Origin: CALMEC01 sp963777565
GTDB lineage: Bacteria; Actinomycetota; Thermoleophilia; Miltoncostaeales; Miltoncostaeaceae
Assembly (NCBI GenBank): GCA_963777565.1
Contig: CAVZQZ010000008.1
Coordinates: forward strand, 186,001-250,000
DNA length: 64,000 bases
Direction of reading: 5' to 3'
Shown: piece by piece, positions 1 through 8,882 of the stretch
Position numbering within the stretch: position 1 is the first letter of the stretch
Layout: each line of letters starts with the position of its first letter
Position numbers and translations under genes: made by a program
The notes under the pieces: model-generated
Database searches by the model: none
What the model saw: only the letters and a program-made list of their open reading frames with translations
Told to the model about the DNA's origin: nothing

Positions 1-2
1 AC

Positions 3-161
3 GCTGCCGGCGACGCCAGCAAATGGGCCGGCAAAGTGGTGGGCAGCGACGACTCACCCCTCGACCAGATCGAGCGTCTCGGCGAGCTACGCGAGAAGGG
101 CTTCGTGACCGACGAGGAGTTCCAGGCGAAGAAAGCGGAGCTCCTGAAGAAGATCGCGTGA
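3..161 (+). CDS. SHOCT-domain protein, C-terminal part (5' truncated by window)
   Basis: The window opens inside this gene. The last 52 codons end with a short helical pair of the SHOCT type (LDQIERLGELREKGFVTDEE followed by FQAKKAELLKK), a small oligomerisation domain usually found at the C-terminus of membrane or stress-related proteins. Everything upstream is missing, so the function of the full protein cannot be told. Its TGA stop overlaps the GTG start of the next gene by 4 bases, which suggests translational coupling. Confidence 0.8.
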   Translation, partial: AAGDASKWAGKVVGSDDSPLDQIERLGELREKGFVTDEEFQAKKAELLKKIA

Positions 162-523
162 CCGACGCAGGAGCTGTCGACGCCTGGGAGGCGTTCATCA
201 CCGAGGTCGAGCCGCACGTGTCCCCGGAGTGGACGCGCAACGCCCGCGAGCACGGATCGCAGGGCTGGATCCGGCTCATCGCCCTCGTCGACGTCCACCA
301 CAACCTCACGTCCCCTCAGATCGTCGAGAAGATCGCGATGACGATGGGCGACCTCGCGGGCGACCGCGAGGCGGAGGCGGCGGGATGGACTGCCCTCATG
401 GAGCAGGCACGCGACAACCGCCGTGCGCTGCTCGACCGCGTCATCGAGGTCGCGCCGACGGTGTTGAGCGAGGACCTCGTCGTGCTCTTCACCCGCTCGC
501 TCATTCCGGCGCCGGCGATCTAG
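158..523 (+). CDS. Hypothetical soluble protein (121 aa)
   Basis: The GTG at 158 overlaps the stop of the SHOCT gene, giving a 121-residue product beginning VTDAGAVDAWEAFITEVEPH. It is acidic and predicted helical, with no signal peptide, membrane segment or motif that I recognise. A longer in-frame extension to base 23 lies inside the SHOCT gene and reads as low-complexity Arg-rich sequence, so it was not used. Function unknown; the coupling suggests it works with the SHOCT protein. Confidence 0.7.
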   Translation: MTDAGAVDAWEAFITEVEPHVSPEWTRNAREHGSQGWIRLIALVDVHHNLTSPQIVEKIAMTMGDLAGDREAEAAGWTALMEQARDNRRALLDRVIEVAPTVLSEDLVVLFTRSLIPAPAI

Positions 524-625
524 CCGGTCTGCCGCCGACTGTGCGGCGTGGTTGGTTCACTTGTCCCGTCATGCGGTGACGGTCGACTTCGGTGACGTCC
601 GGGATCGGTGGGACACTCGGAGGTG

Positions 626-1330
626 ATGAACGATCGCACGTCGTCCTCCGGTCGCCTGCCCCGCTGGGCGATCGTCGCGACGGTGGTCGCCGCGCTCGCG
701 GTCGTCGGCGCGCTCATCGCGATCAGCGCCGGTGGGGGCGACGCCCAGGCCCGCGGTGAGTTGACCGGGGCGCAGGAGGCCGCGGCCCTCGTCGCCGGCA
801 TCCCTCAAGCGGGTGACCGCCTCGGCAAGGAGAGCGCCCCCATCGAGATCGTCGAGTACGCCGACCTGCAATGCCCGTTCTGCGCCTCGGCGTCGACGCG
901 GACCGTGCCGGCGCTGGTCGAGCGGTACGTCCGCGACGGTTCCGCCCGCCTGACGTTCCGGCCGCTCGCGTTCATCGGGGCCGACTCGGAGCGCGGTGCG
1001 CTCGCGGCCGCGGCGGCGGGCGAGCAGTCGAAGCTCTGGCAGTTCGTGGAGCTCGCCTACCGCAACCAGGGCGGGGAGAACACCGGGTGGCTGAGCGACG
1101 GCTTCGTCACCGACGCGGCCACCGCGCTGGGCATCGACACTGCGGCGCTCGATACGGCGCGCAAGGGTGCCGTCGCCGCCGGCGTACTCTCCGCGGCGAG
1201 CGCCGCCGCGCAGTCCGACGGTGTCGACAGCACCCCCACGTTCGTCGTCGCCGGCCCGAAGGGCCGGGTGACGATCAAGGACTACGCCAACCTCACGGAG
1301 TTCGCCGCCGCCGTGGCGGCCGTGAGGTAG
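626..1330 (+). CDS. Membrane-anchored DsbA/thioredoxin-like thiol oxidoreductase
   Basis: A 234-residue protein with one N-terminal membrane anchor (about residues 14-35) and an extracytoplasmic DsbA-like fold. The active site is C83-P-F-C86, and a cis-Pro loop of the form STPTFVV lies near the C-terminus, as in DsbA/BdbD proteins that oxidise or isomerise disulfides in secreted proteins. The next gene encodes a VKOR-type membrane protein, the usual partner that re-oxidises DsbA in actinobacteria. In-frame GTG codons at 608 and 623 are alternative starts; the GGAGG at 619-623 lies close to all of them, so the exact start is uncertain. Confidence 0.9.
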   Translation: MNDRTSSSGRLPRWAIVATVVAALAVVGALIAISAGGGDAQARGELTGAQEAAALVAGIPQAGDRLGKESAPIEIVEYADLQCPFCASASTRTVPALVERYVRDGSARLTFRPLAFIGADSERGALAAAAAGEQSKLWQFVELAYRNQGGENTGWLSDGFVTDAATALGIDTAALDTARKGAVAAGVLSAASAAAQSDGVDSTPTFVVAGPKGRVTIKDYANLTEFAAAVAAVR

Positions 1331-1333
1331 CCC

Positions 1334-1777
1334 GTGCCGGTCGAGCGGCGCCTGCGAATCGCCATCGGCTCCCTCGCCGTCGTCGGTTTGGCGATCTCCG
1401 GGTACCTCGCGTCGGTGCGGCTCATGGGGGAGCCCCCGGCCTGCGTCATCGGCGGGAGCTGCGCCGCCGTCCAGTCGAGCCGGTACGCGGAGCTCGCCGG
1501 CATCCCGGTCGCGGTGCTCGGCCTCTTCGGCTACGGAGCGCTCCTCCTGTCAGCACTCCTCGCGGGCCCGATGGCCAAGCTGCTCGGGTTGCTCGCCGGC
1601 GTCGTGGGGGTCGGGTTCTCAATCTGGCTGACCTACGTCGAGCTCGGAGTGATCAACGCCGTGTGCCCTTGGTGTGTCACCAGCGCCGTGGTGGTCACGA
1701 TCGCCGCGGGCCTCGCGCTGTGGCGGGTGATGCTGCCGGAGCCTCAGCTCGTGGGGGCTCACGGCCTCAGCCGGTAG
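1334..1777 (+). CDS. VKOR-family integral membrane quinone-linked disulfide oxidase
   Basis: A 147-residue protein with four predicted membrane helices. It carries the two cysteine pairs of bacterial vitamin K epoxide reductase homologues: a loop pair (C37 and C43) and the redox centre C111-P-W-C114. The family passes electrons from a reduced DsbA-like protein to quinone, renewing its oxidising power. It starts with GTG 3 bases after the DsbA-like gene, so the two form an operon. The 3' end overlaps the convergent propeller gene by 19 bases. Confidence 0.92.
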   Translation: MPVERRLRIAIGSLAVVGLAISGYLASVRLMGEPPACVIGGSCAAVQSSRYAELAGIPVAVLGLFGYGALLLSALLAGPMAKLLGLLAGVVGVGFSIWLTYVELGVINAVCPWCVTSAVVVTIAAGLALWRVMLPEPQLVGAHGLSR

Positions 1778-2802
1778 ACCGTCCCGGTCGTCCAGTCGCC
1801 CACGAGGAGGCCCTGCGGTGCCGCCACGACGGCGAGGGGGTTCGTGAAGCCGCTCGCGAAGACGCTCGTGCGGCCGCGCCACCGGCCGTCGGGCAGGCGG
1901 GTGAGCGCCACCCGGACGAGGTCGTGGCCGGTGCGTGGCGACGACGACGACCCGAACTGCGCGATGAAGGCGGACGTGCCGTATCTCGCGCCCCAGGTAC
2001 TGCTGATCACGGCGAGGCCATCTGCGGACGCATGCGGCGGCAACCCGACGAGCGGCGACGACACGCCGATGCACGCGGGGCCGCCCTGGTGCCAGCAGTC
2101 GGGGTACCCGTAGCGCCGGCCGGGCACGATCACGTTCAGCTCATCCGGCGGCGCGTCGCGGCCGAGATCATCCCGGCCGTTCTCCGTGGCCAGGAGCACG
2201 CCCCGGCCTGGGATGAACGCCAGGCCGTACGGGTTGCGAAGGCCACGGGCGACGACCCGCACGCCCTGGCCGTTCGGGAGGAAGGAGATGATCGCGGCCT
2301 CGTACGGGTGCGTCGGCGGGCACGCGTTGCACGTCGAGCCGACGCCCAGGTACAGGCGCCCGTCCGGCCCGACGGCGACGGCGTCGTTCTGGTGGCTGCC
2401 CGTCGGCAGGTCGCGGATCACGTTTCGACGCCGGGCGAAGCGGAACCCCCTGAGTCCGCCGTAGGCGTCGACCCGTCCCGTCGACGACACGTAGAGCTCG
2501 TCGCGAAGCCACACGAGCCCAAGCGGCCGTTGCAGCCCGGAGAGCACGAGCACCGGCGGGCGGCCTCGTCGCGGCACGACGTACACGCGCCCGTCGAGTT
2601 GCGGTCCTCGCGGGCTTGACGTCACCCAGAGGCGATTGCGCGCGTCGACGGCGAACGCGGCCGGGCTCGGCACCCGCGCCCAGACGTCGGCGCGGATGTC
2701 GGCGGGGGCCGCCAGGCCTGCGCCGGCCGGGATGAGCGCCGCCCGCGCCCCGACCGGCATCGCAGCGACCACCAGGAGCGCCGTGAGGAGGCGCCACTTC
2801 AC
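1759..2802 (-). CDS. Secreted PQQ-type glucose/sorbosone dehydrogenase-like beta-propeller
   Basis: A 347-residue protein with a signal peptide (KWRLLTALLVVAAMPVGARA) followed by a beta-propeller of the soluble glucose/sorbosone dehydrogenase (GSDH/YliI) type. Family features include SHQNDAVAVGPDGRLYLGVG, RNPYGLAFIPGRGVLLATENG and a late DWTTGTVYRLRP blade. Such proteins oxidise sugars or related alcohols outside the membrane using PQQ, although many homologues have no proven substrate. The GTG start at 2802 overlaps the stop of the upstream sixA-like gene by 4 bases; an in-frame extension to 2970 lies inside that gene and was rejected. Confidence 0.85.
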   Translation of the reverse strand: MKWRLLTALLVVAAMPVGARAALIPAGAGLAAPADIRADVWARVPSPAAFAVDARNRLWVTSSPRGPQLDGRVYVVPRRGRPPVLVLSGLQRPLGLVWLRDELYVSSTGRVDAYGGLRGFRFARRRNVIRDLPTGSHQNDAVAVGPDGRLYLGVGSTCNACPPTHPYEAAIISFLPNGQGVRVVARGLRNPYGLAFIPGRGVLLATENGRDDLGRDAPPDELNVIVPGRRYGYPDCWHQGGPACIGVSSPLVGLPPHASADGLAVISSTWGARYGTSAFIAQFGSSSSPRTGHDLVRVALTRLPDGRWRGRTSVFASGFTNPLAVVAAPQGLLVGDWTTGTVYRLRP

Positions 2803-3284
2803 CCCGCGAGGCGCCGCAGCGTCGACGGCGGGTAGAGCGCCGTGAGCACGCCGGCCCGGGCCCTGGGCTCCTCGAGCTCGATCAGCGCCAGCGATCCCTT
2901 CTTGAACTCCGCGAGACCGCCGGAAATGAGGTCGGACGCCACGAGGGTGAGGTCGGGCTGATGGCCGCACACCAGCACCGACTCCGCGTCCGGATGCTCG
3001 AGCAGCACGTCGATGAGCGCGTCGACGTCCAGCCCGGGCCGTAGCCGTTCGTCGACGACGGGGCCCTGCCCGAGCGCGTCACCCACGATCTCCGCGGTCT
3101 GCACGCATCTGGTCAACGGGCTGGTCAGCACCAGCTCGAACGCGAGCCCGAGCCGCACCATCCCCGCCGCGGCGTCGCGCATCCGTCGCCGCCCGGCCTC
3201 GGTGAGCCGGCGCGGTCCGTCTTGCCAGTCGGTGGACGGGCCGGCGTCTTCAGCGACGCCGTGTCGGAGCAGGGCGAGTTGCAT
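2799..3284 (-). CDS. sixA: SixA-like phosphohistidine phosphatase
   Basis: A 161-residue histidine phosphatase. It has the RHG catalytic motif near the N-terminus (MQLALLRHGVAED), an LTSPLTRCVQTAEI segment and a CGHQPDLT second catalytic histidine region, all typical of the SixA branch. The family removes phosphate from phosphohistidine proteins or small phosphoesters. The ATG at 3284 was chosen because it places RHG at residues 7-9, as in homologues; an upstream in-frame start at 3329 would add an unconserved 15 residues. It is coupled to the sugar-dehydrogenase-like gene by a GTGA overlap. Confidence 0.88.
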   Translation of the reverse strand: MQLALLRHGVAEDAGPSTDWQDGPRRLTEAGRRRMRDAAAGMVRLGLAFELVLTSPLTRCVQTAEIVGDALGQGPVVDERLRPGLDVDALIDVLLEHPDAESVLVCGHQPDLTLVASDLISGGLAEFKKGSLALIELEEPRARAGVLTALYPPSTLRRLAG

Positions 3285-3390
3285 CAAGTGGTGGGTGGTA
3301 CGGGCATCCGGGTAGCCTGGCGGCGACACGGCGAATCTTCAAGCCGCACCTCCCGGCGCCGCCCGGCACCTCGGATAGCCTGCGCAGCCG

Positions 3391-4734
3391 ATGGCACGGA
3401 TCCGACGCGTCAGCCCCTCGAATCCGTCGAAGGTCGTGGTCCTCGGATTTGCGATCGCGATCCTTGCGGGCGCCCTCCTGCTGATGCTCCCGATCTCGGC
3501 CGAAGGACCTGGCGGCTCGTCGTTTCGTGTCGCGATCTTCACCTCGACGTCGGCCATCTGCGTGACCGGGCTGGCCGTGGTCGACACGGCGACGTACTTC
3601 ACGCCGTTCGGGCAGGGCGTCATCATGCTGCTCATCCAGGTCGGCGGGTTGGGGATTATGACCGGCGCGTCGCTCCTGTTCCTCGCCGTGTCCCGGCGGA
3701 TCGGCCTTCGTAGCCGGATGATCACCCAGACCGAACGCAACGCCCTCAACCTTGGCGACCTTCGCAAGGTGCTGATCGGTGTGGTCAGCTTCAGCTTCCT
3801 CGCCGAGGCCGTGTTCACGCTCATCCTCGCGACCCGGTTCTGGACCGAGGGCGGCGTGGGACTCGGGACCGCGCTCTGGCGCGGGGCATTTCATGCGGTG
3901 TCCGCGTTCAACAACGCGGGGTTCTCGCTGTTCAGCGACAACCTGATGGGGTACGTGACCGACCCGACCGTGTCACTCGCGATCGCGTTCGCGATCATCA
4001 TCGGCGGTCTTGGGTTTCCGGTGTGGCTCGATCTGCGCCGCCGCCGAAAGACTCCGCGTCGTTGGAGCTTGCACACGAAGCTCATGCTCGTCACCACCCT
4101 CGGGCTTGTCGTGGCCGGCTGGATCGTCCTGACGGCGATCGAGTGGAACAACGACGGCACGATGGGCCCCCTCTCGGTCCCCGGGAAGCTCCTCGCCGGC
4201 TTCTTCGCCTCGGTGACCCCCCGTACAGCCGGGTTCAATACGATCGACTACGGCGACATGCACCCCGAGGGGCTCCTGATCACCGACATGCTCATGTTCG
4301 TCGGAGGTGGCAGCGGGTCGACGGCCGGCGGCATCAAGGTCACCACCTTCGCGCTGCTCGCGCTGATCGCGGTCGCGGAGGTCCGTGGTCGCAGTGACGT
4401 CAGCGTGTTTCGCCGCCGCGTTCCCAACAACGCGCAGCGGCAAGCGCTCACCATCGCCTTCGCCGCGGTCAATGCCGTCGTTCTGGGCGCCCTCGCCCTC
4501 ATGGTCACGAGCAGCTTCGGATTCGCGGAGACGCTCTTCGAGGCGATCTCTGCATTCGCCACCGTGGGGCTCTCGACCGGCATCACCCCGCATCTGTCGA
4601 GCGCCGGCGATGCGGTCCTCATCGTGTTGATGTTCCTGGGGCGCGTGGGCCCCCTGACGCTGGCGGTGGCGCTCGTTCTGCGCGAGCATGACCAGCGATT
4701 CCGTTATCCGGAGGAAAGGCCGCTCGTTGGATAA
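3391..4734 (+). CDS. ktrB: KtrB/TrkH-type potassium uptake channel subunit
   Basis: A 447-residue membrane protein with the four M1-P-M2 repeats of the Trk/Ktr/HKT family. Selectivity-loop signatures are visible: TSTSAICVTGLAVVD, HAVSAFNNAGFSLF, SVTPRTAGFNTID and ISAFATVGLSTG, each with the conserved filter Gly. GGGSGSTAGGIKVTTF is the flexible gating loop of the third repeat. It forms the K+ channel and works with the cytosolic RCK subunit encoded immediately downstream. An uptake role in osmotic and pH homeostasis is expected from the family. Confidence 0.95.
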   Translation: MARIRRVSPSNPSKVVVLGFAIAILAGALLLMLPISAEGPGGSSFRVAIFTSTSAICVTGLAVVDTATYFTPFGQGVIMLLIQVGGLGIMTGASLLFLAVSRRIGLRSRMITQTERNALNLGDLRKVLIGVVSFSFLAEAVFTLILATRFWTEGGVGLGTALWRGAFHAVSAFNNAGFSLFSDNLMGYVTDPTVSLAIAFAIIIGGLGFPVWLDLRRRRKTPRRWSLHTKLMLVTTLGLVVAGWIVLTAIEWNNDGTMGPLSVPGKLLAGFFASVTPRTAGFNTIDYGDMHPEGLLITDMLMFVGGGSGSTAGGIKVTTFALLALIAVAEVRGRSDVSVFRRRVPNNAQRQALTIAFAAVNAVVLGALALMVTSSFGFAETLFEAISAFATVGLSTGITPHLSSAGDAVLIVLMFLGRVGPLTLAVALVLREHDQRFRYPEERPLVG

Positions 4735-5380
4735 GGAAGAAATCCTGGTGCTTGGTCTCGGTCGTTTCGGCCGTGCCCTGGCACGCACGCTCCTCGAGCT
4801 CGGCCACGAAGTGATGGGGTTGGACTCCAATGCCGAGACGGTGCAGGCGGCCACGCGGGACTTGCCGCATGTCGTGCAGGTCGACGCGACCGATGTCGAC
4901 GCGATGCGCGAGCTCGGGGCCAGCGACTTCGAGACCGCCGTCGTCGCGATCGGGACCGATGTTGAGGCCAGCATCCTCGCGACGTACATCCTCGTCGACC
5001 TCCGCGTGCCGCGCATCTGGGCGAAGGCGATCACCGCACCCCACGGCGCCATCCTCGAGCGGGTCGGGGCCCATCGCGTCGTGTTCCCCGAGCGCGACAT
5101 GGGCATCCGGGTGGCGCACACCCTCACGGGCCGCACGATCGACTACCTCGAGCTCGACCCGCACTTCGCGCTGGTCGAGACCACGGTGCCGCGGGAGGTC
5201 GCGGGCAAGAAGCTCGCCAACGCCGAGATCCGAAAGAAGTACGGCTTGACCGTGGTGTGCGTCAAACAGGACGGCGGGACGTTCACCTACGCGACGCCCG
5301 ATACCGTCCTCGCCGAGGGCGATGTGCTCGTCGTCGCGGGCGAGCCGCGCAAGGCCGAACAGTTCGCGTCGCTCGACTAA
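4727..5380 (+). CDS. ktrA: KtrA/TrkA-type RCK regulatory subunit
   Basis: A 217-residue cytosolic ring subunit: an RCK_N Rossmann domain with GLGRFGRALARTLLELGHEV and the acidic D at the end of strand 2, followed by an RCK_C domain from about residue 135. It binds nucleotides and gates KtrB. A TTG at 4727 was chosen because GGAGGAAAGG lies just upstream (4710-4719) and it places the nucleotide-binding motif at the usual distance from the N-terminus. An ATG at 4688 would overlap ktrB by 47 bases. Operon with ktrB. Confidence 0.93.
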   Translation: MDKEEILVLGLGRFGRALARTLLELGHEVMGLDSNAETVQAATRDLPHVVQVDATDVDAMRELGASDFETAVVAIGTDVEASILATYILVDLRVPRIWAKAITAPHGAILERVGAHRVVFPERDMGIRVAHTLTGRTIDYLELDPHFALVETTVPREVAGKKLANAEIRKKYGLTVVCVKQDGGTFTYATPDTVLAEGDVLVVAGEPRKAEQFASLD

Positions 5381-5398
5381 ACGCAACCTGGAGGGTTC

Positions 5399-6175
5399 AT
5401 GGGGGTTCTCGAGGGGAAGACCGCGCTCGTGGTGGGGGTGGCGAACAAGCGCAGCATCGCCTGGGCGATTGCGGAGGCGCTGGCCGCCGAAGGCGCGCGC
5501 TGCGCCTTCACGTTCCAGAACGAGCGGGTGGAGGCCGACGTCCGCAAGCTCGCCGACAACCTCCCGAACCCCGGACCGGTGCTGCCCCTCGACGTGCAGG
5601 ACCCGGCGCAGCTCGACGCGGCGGTCGACGGCGCGGCGGCCGGTCTGGGCGGCCTCGACATCCTGGTGCACGCGGTCGCCTTCGCGCGCGCCGAGGATCT
5701 GGGCGGCCGGTTCGTCGACACGTCAAAGGACGGTTTCGAGCTCGCGCTGGACATCTCCGCGTTCTCGCTCACGGAGCTCGCGCGCCGCGTGGAGCCGCAC
5801 ATGGCCACCAGGGGCGGCGGCTCGATCATGACGCTCAGCTACATCGCCGCCGAGCGGGCGGTGCCCGGCTACAACGTCATGGGGGTCGCCAAGTCGACCC
5901 TCGAGTCGATCGTGCGGTACCTCGCATGGGATCTCGGCGAGTCGGCGATCCGCGTCAACGCGATCTCCGCCGGGCCGGTGCGGACGCTCGCCGCGCGTTC
6001 GATTCCCGGGTTCATGGACATGGCCGACAAGGCCGCCGAGCGCTCGCCGCTTCGCCGGTCGATCACCGCCGGAGAGGTCGCGGGCGCCGCGCTCTTCCTC
6101 GCGTCGCCGTGGTCGAGCGGGGTGACCGGGCACGTGCTCTACGTCGACGCCGGGTACCACGCGATCGGGCTGTGA
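5399..6175 (+). CDS. fabI: Enoyl-ACP reductase (NADH), FabI type
   Basis: A 258-residue short-chain dehydrogenase of the FabI branch. Its NAD-binding segment GVANKRSIAWAIAEALAAEG is diagnostic, and the catalytic pattern Y148, Y158 and K165 (Y-x6-K) matches FabI rather than ordinary reductases. It catalyses the last step of each fatty-acid elongation cycle, reducing enoyl-ACP. A GGAGGG ribosome site lies just upstream of ATG 5399. It follows ktrA by 18 bases on the same strand; no other fatty-acid genes are adjacent. Confidence 0.95.
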   Translation: MGVLEGKTALVVGVANKRSIAWAIAEALAAEGARCAFTFQNERVEADVRKLADNLPNPGPVLPLDVQDPAQLDAAVDGAAAGLGGLDILVHAVAFARAEDLGGRFVDTSKDGFELALDISAFSLTELARRVEPHMATRGGGSIMTLSYIAAERAVPGYNVMGVAKSTLESIVRYLAWDLGESAIRVNAISAGPVRTLAARSIPGFMDMADKAAERSPLRRSITAGEVAGAALFLASPWSSGVTGHVLYVDAGYHAIGL

Positions 6176-6245
6176 CGGCGAGCAACGTCGAGTGCGGGGG
6201 CACGGTACGCGCGCGAGATGGACGACCCCCGCATAGCCTTCCCCC

Positions 6246-7511
6246 GTGGCTGATCTCCGCTACACCGGCGCGCTCGCCGAAGCACTGGCACCGGACGTGC
6301 TCGCGCGCTTCCAGCGCTACGTGCGCATCGACACCCAGGCCGATCCCACCTCGCGAACCGTGCCGAGCAGCGCCAAGCAGCTCGACCTGTCACGGCTGCT
6401 CGTGGCGGAGCTCGGCGCGGCGGGTCTTGCGGACGCCGAGCTGACCGACCACGGGATCGTCTACGCGACCCTCCCCGGGACGGCCCCGTCTGCGCCGACT
6501 GTGGGGTTGCTCGCCCATGTGGACACCTCGTTCGACGCCCCCGCCGCGAACGTCCGCCCGATCGTGCACGAGCGCTGGGACGGCGCCCCGCTTGTGCTGC
6601 CCGGCGATCCCGCGCAGGTGCTCGACCCGACGGAGCACCCGGCGCTTGCGGCTCGCGTCGGCCACGACCTCGTCACGAGCGACGGTACGACCCTCCTCGG
6701 CGCGGACGACAAAGCCGGGGTGGCGGAGATCATGGCGGCGGTCGCCTACCTCGCCCGGACGGACGGTCCACCGCGCGCGACGATCAGGGTCGCGTTCACC
6801 GTCGACGAGGAGATCGGCAGGGGAACCCAGCATTTCGAGCTGGACCGGTTCGGAGCCCGTTGCGCGTACACGTTCGACGGCTCCGGGCTCGGCGAGCTGG
6901 AGCTCGAGACGTTCTCCGCCATGGAGGTCCTCGTCACCATTCGCGGGGTGAGCGTCCATCCCGGCACCGCCAAGGGCAAGCTGGTCAACGCCGCCAAGCT
7001 CGCGGCCGACCTGGTGGCGGGGCTCCCCCGGGATCGACTGTCGCCGGAGACCACGGAGGGACGGGAGGGGTTCGTCCACCCGGTCCGGATCGAAGGGGGC
7101 GCCGAGCAGGCACGGGTGTCGTTCATCGCGCGCGACCACGACGACCGTCTGCTCGGCGAGCACGTCGCCTTGCTTCGCCGTCGCGCCAACCAGCTCGCGG
7201 CCGCGGAGCCGCGCGCGCGCGTCGAGGTCCAGGTGCGGGAGCAGTACCGCAACATGGCCGCGGAGCTTGCCAAGCATCCCGAGGTCGCGACCGCGGCGGA
7301 AGAGGCCATTCGGCGGGCCGGGGCCGAGCCGGTGCGGGCGATCGTCCGCGGGGGCACCGACGGGGCGTTCCTCACCGCTGCGGGACTGCCGACCCCCAAC
7401 ATCTTCACCGGCGGTCAGCTGTACCACTCCGTGCGCGAGTGGGCCTCGGTTCAAGACATGGCCGCGGCGGCGGCCACGGCGGTGGAGCTCGCCCGCGTCT
7501 GGGCGGAGTGA
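6246..7511 (+). CDS. pepT: Peptidase T-like tripeptide aminopeptidase (M20)
   Basis: A 421-residue M20 metallopeptidase. The zinc-binding elements are LLAHVDTSFD (H91, D93), GADDKAGVAEI, DEEIGRGTQHF and a C-terminal IFTGGQLYHSVREW. The order and length match peptidase T, which releases the N-terminal residue of tripeptides in the cytosol. GTG at 6246 is the start. One difference is the short SVHPGTAKGKLVNA dimerisation region, which is normal for the family. The phosphoesterase gene follows 10 bases later. Confidence 0.92.
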   Translation: MADLRYTGALAEALAPDVLARFQRYVRIDTQADPTSRTVPSSAKQLDLSRLLVAELGAAGLADAELTDHGIVYATLPGTAPSAPTVGLLAHVDTSFDAPAANVRPIVHERWDGAPLVLPGDPAQVLDPTEHPALAARVGHDLVTSDGTTLLGADDKAGVAEIMAAVAYLARTDGPPRATIRVAFTVDEEIGRGTQHFELDRFGARCAYTFDGSGLGELELETFSAMEVLVTIRGVSVHPGTAKGKLVNAAKLAADLVAGLPRDRLSPETTEGREGFVHPVRIEGGAEQARVSFIARDHDDRLLGEHVALLRRRANQLAAAEPRARVEVQVREQYRNMAAELAKHPEVATAAEEAIRRAGAEPVRAIVRGGTDGAFLTAAGLPTPNIFTGGQLYHSVREWASVQDMAAAAATAVELARVWAE

Positions 7512-7521
7512 GCCGCGCGTC

Positions 7522-8169
7522 ATGGTCGCGCGGATCGGCGTGGTTGCGGACACGCACGTCGGCGAGTGGGTCGCCGAACTGGCCGACGCGGTGCTGGATG
7601 CGCTCGCGGGCGTCGACGTGATCCTCCATGCCGGCGACATCACGGACCTCTCGGTCCTCGAGCGCCTGGCGACGGTGGCGCCGGTGGTGGCCGTGCAGGG
7701 CGACCACGACCGTGCTGCGGGCATCGTCCTGCCGAAGGCCCGCGTGGTGGAGGTCGCCGGCTACCGGATCGGCCTCACGCACGGCCGCCGGGCGCGGCCG
7801 GTGGAGTTGGCGTCCGGAGTCGCGTCGGCGGTGGTCGGGCGGGCGGTGCTGATCGGATTCCGCCGGGCGCTTCGCCGCCGCTTCCGCGACGTCGACGCCA
7901 TCGTGTTCGGGCATCTGCACCTTCCCATCACCCGCTGGGACGGCGGGATCCTCTACTTCAGCCCGGGGGCGTTGCACAACGCGGAGCGCGCACCCGGGTT
8001 CGCCGCGGGAGGGGTCAGCGCTCGCGCGTATCTCAGGTTCCGCCGGTCCCTGGCCCCCGACCAGGCGGCCCCGGCGATCGGGATCATCGACGCGGGACCG
8101 GAGGGACTCGTGGCGCGCATCGTTCCCATCGTCGCGGACGATGGCGGCGAGGCCCGGGTGGCCGGTTGA
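7522..8169 (+). CDS. Calcineurin-like phosphoesterase (YfcE-type)
   Basis: A 215-residue metallophosphoesterase. The metal ligands appear in order: VVADTHVGEW (DxH), HAGDITD (GDxxD), QGDHD in place of the usual GNHD/E, THGRR, and FGHLHLP (GHxH). It probably cleaves small phosphodiesters or phosphomonoesters; the substrate is not predictable. A family-typical insertion of about 25 residues between THGRR and GHLH is Arg-rich. It is probably co-transcribed with pepT. Confidence 0.85.
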   Translation: MVARIGVVADTHVGEWVAELADAVLDALAGVDVILHAGDITDLSVLERLATVAPVVAVQGDHDRAAGIVLPKARVVEVAGYRIGLTHGRRARPVELASGVASAVVGRAVLIGFRRALRRRFRDVDAIVFGHLHLPITRWDGGILYFSPGALHNAERAPGFAAGGVSARAYLRFRRSLAPDQAAPAIGIIDAGPEGLVARIVPIVADDGGEARVAG

Positions 8170-8217
8170 CCTCGGCGAGCGGGTCGCGGCCAGTGACCGC
8201 CGCGACCGTTCAGTCGA

Positions 8218-8406
8218 TCAGACGGGCTCCAGGCCGGCTCTGATCTCCTCCCGGAGCTTGTCCGCCGGCTCGGTGTGGCCGTGCTTGGTCTGGGCGTGCA
8301 TGACAGCGGCGTCGAGGAGGTCCTCCTCGGGGCCCTCGATCACGAGGGTGCATCCGCTCTCGCTCGGCGTCTTGCCGCAGTCGATCCGGTAACGCTGCTC
8401 AGCCAC
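8218..8406 (-). CDS. DUF1059 family small protein
   Basis: A 62-residue acidic protein of the DUF1059 type, with a basic strand then a conserved Cys (IDCGK), a second Cys (GCTLVIEG), then an amphipathic helix ending MHAQTKHGH. The family has been proposed to bind metal; its role is unknown. It starts with GTG at 8406 preceded by GGGGGA. It lies 12 bases downstream of the next minus-strand gene, so the two are probably one transcript. A probable second, degenerate member is at 52159. Confidence 0.75.
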   Translation of the reverse strand: MAEQRYRIDCGKTPSESGCTLVIEGPEEDLLDAAVMHAQTKHGHTEPADKLREEIRAGLEPV

Positions 8407-8418
8407 TTTCGTCCCCCT

Positions 8419-8763
8419 TCAGTTCAGCAGGTCGCCGCCGAGTGATTCCTCGGCGACGGATGGTCCCACGACGAGATCCGCGACCTCGAAGACCCCGTCG
8501 ACGCCGGTCTCGGCGACGAACGCGGCCATCGCGGCGAATCGCGCCCGCTGCATCTCTTGGAGCTCGAGCGACGCACGCAGCGCGTCGAACTCGTCGCGGG
8601 TGAGGTCGAAGAAACCGAACGAGATGACGTGGTCGGGGTCGGTCGTGTCCCTGAGGTGGTAGGCCCGAATGAGGCTCTCGGGCTGGTCCTCCGGCTCCCA
8701 GGCCGCGCGGAACTGTTCGAAGGTCCCCGGCTTCAGACGTCGCTCGGTCAGCAGGCACATCAT
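8419..8763 (-). CDS. Hypothetical small protein, ferredoxin-like (Dabb/ABM-like) fold possible
   Basis: A 114-residue protein beginning MMCLLTERRLKPGTFEQFRA. The sequence looks like a dimeric alpha-beta barrel protein (a strand, helix EQFRAAWEPEDQP, then HVISFGFFDLTRDEFDALRA), the fold used by small monooxygenase-like and stress proteins. No catalytic residues can be assigned. The ATG at 8763 is preceded by GGAGGT with a 6-base spacer, which decides the start over the upstream in-frame codon at 8826. Confidence 0.7.
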   Translation of the reverse strand: MMCLLTERRLKPGTFEQFRAAWEPEDQPESLIRAYHLRDTTDPDHVISFGFFDLTRDEFDALRASLELQEMQRARFAAMAAFVAETGVDGVFEVADLVVGPSVAEESLGGDLLN

Positions 8764-8882
8764 CGGCGTACCTCCCGGTCTCGTTGCACTCGTCATCATA
8801 GGCACCCCTGCGAAAGTCGCGGCCACTCGGGGTCATGCGGCGCGGGTACGCGTGTCCGAGCGCCGTCGGCGGCCGCGCGCCT

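Noticed and set aside
871..2619. Plus-strand open frame of 582 codons across the DsbA and VKOR genes
   Set aside because: Shadow frame; DsbA, VKOR and the convergent propeller gene have full motif sets.
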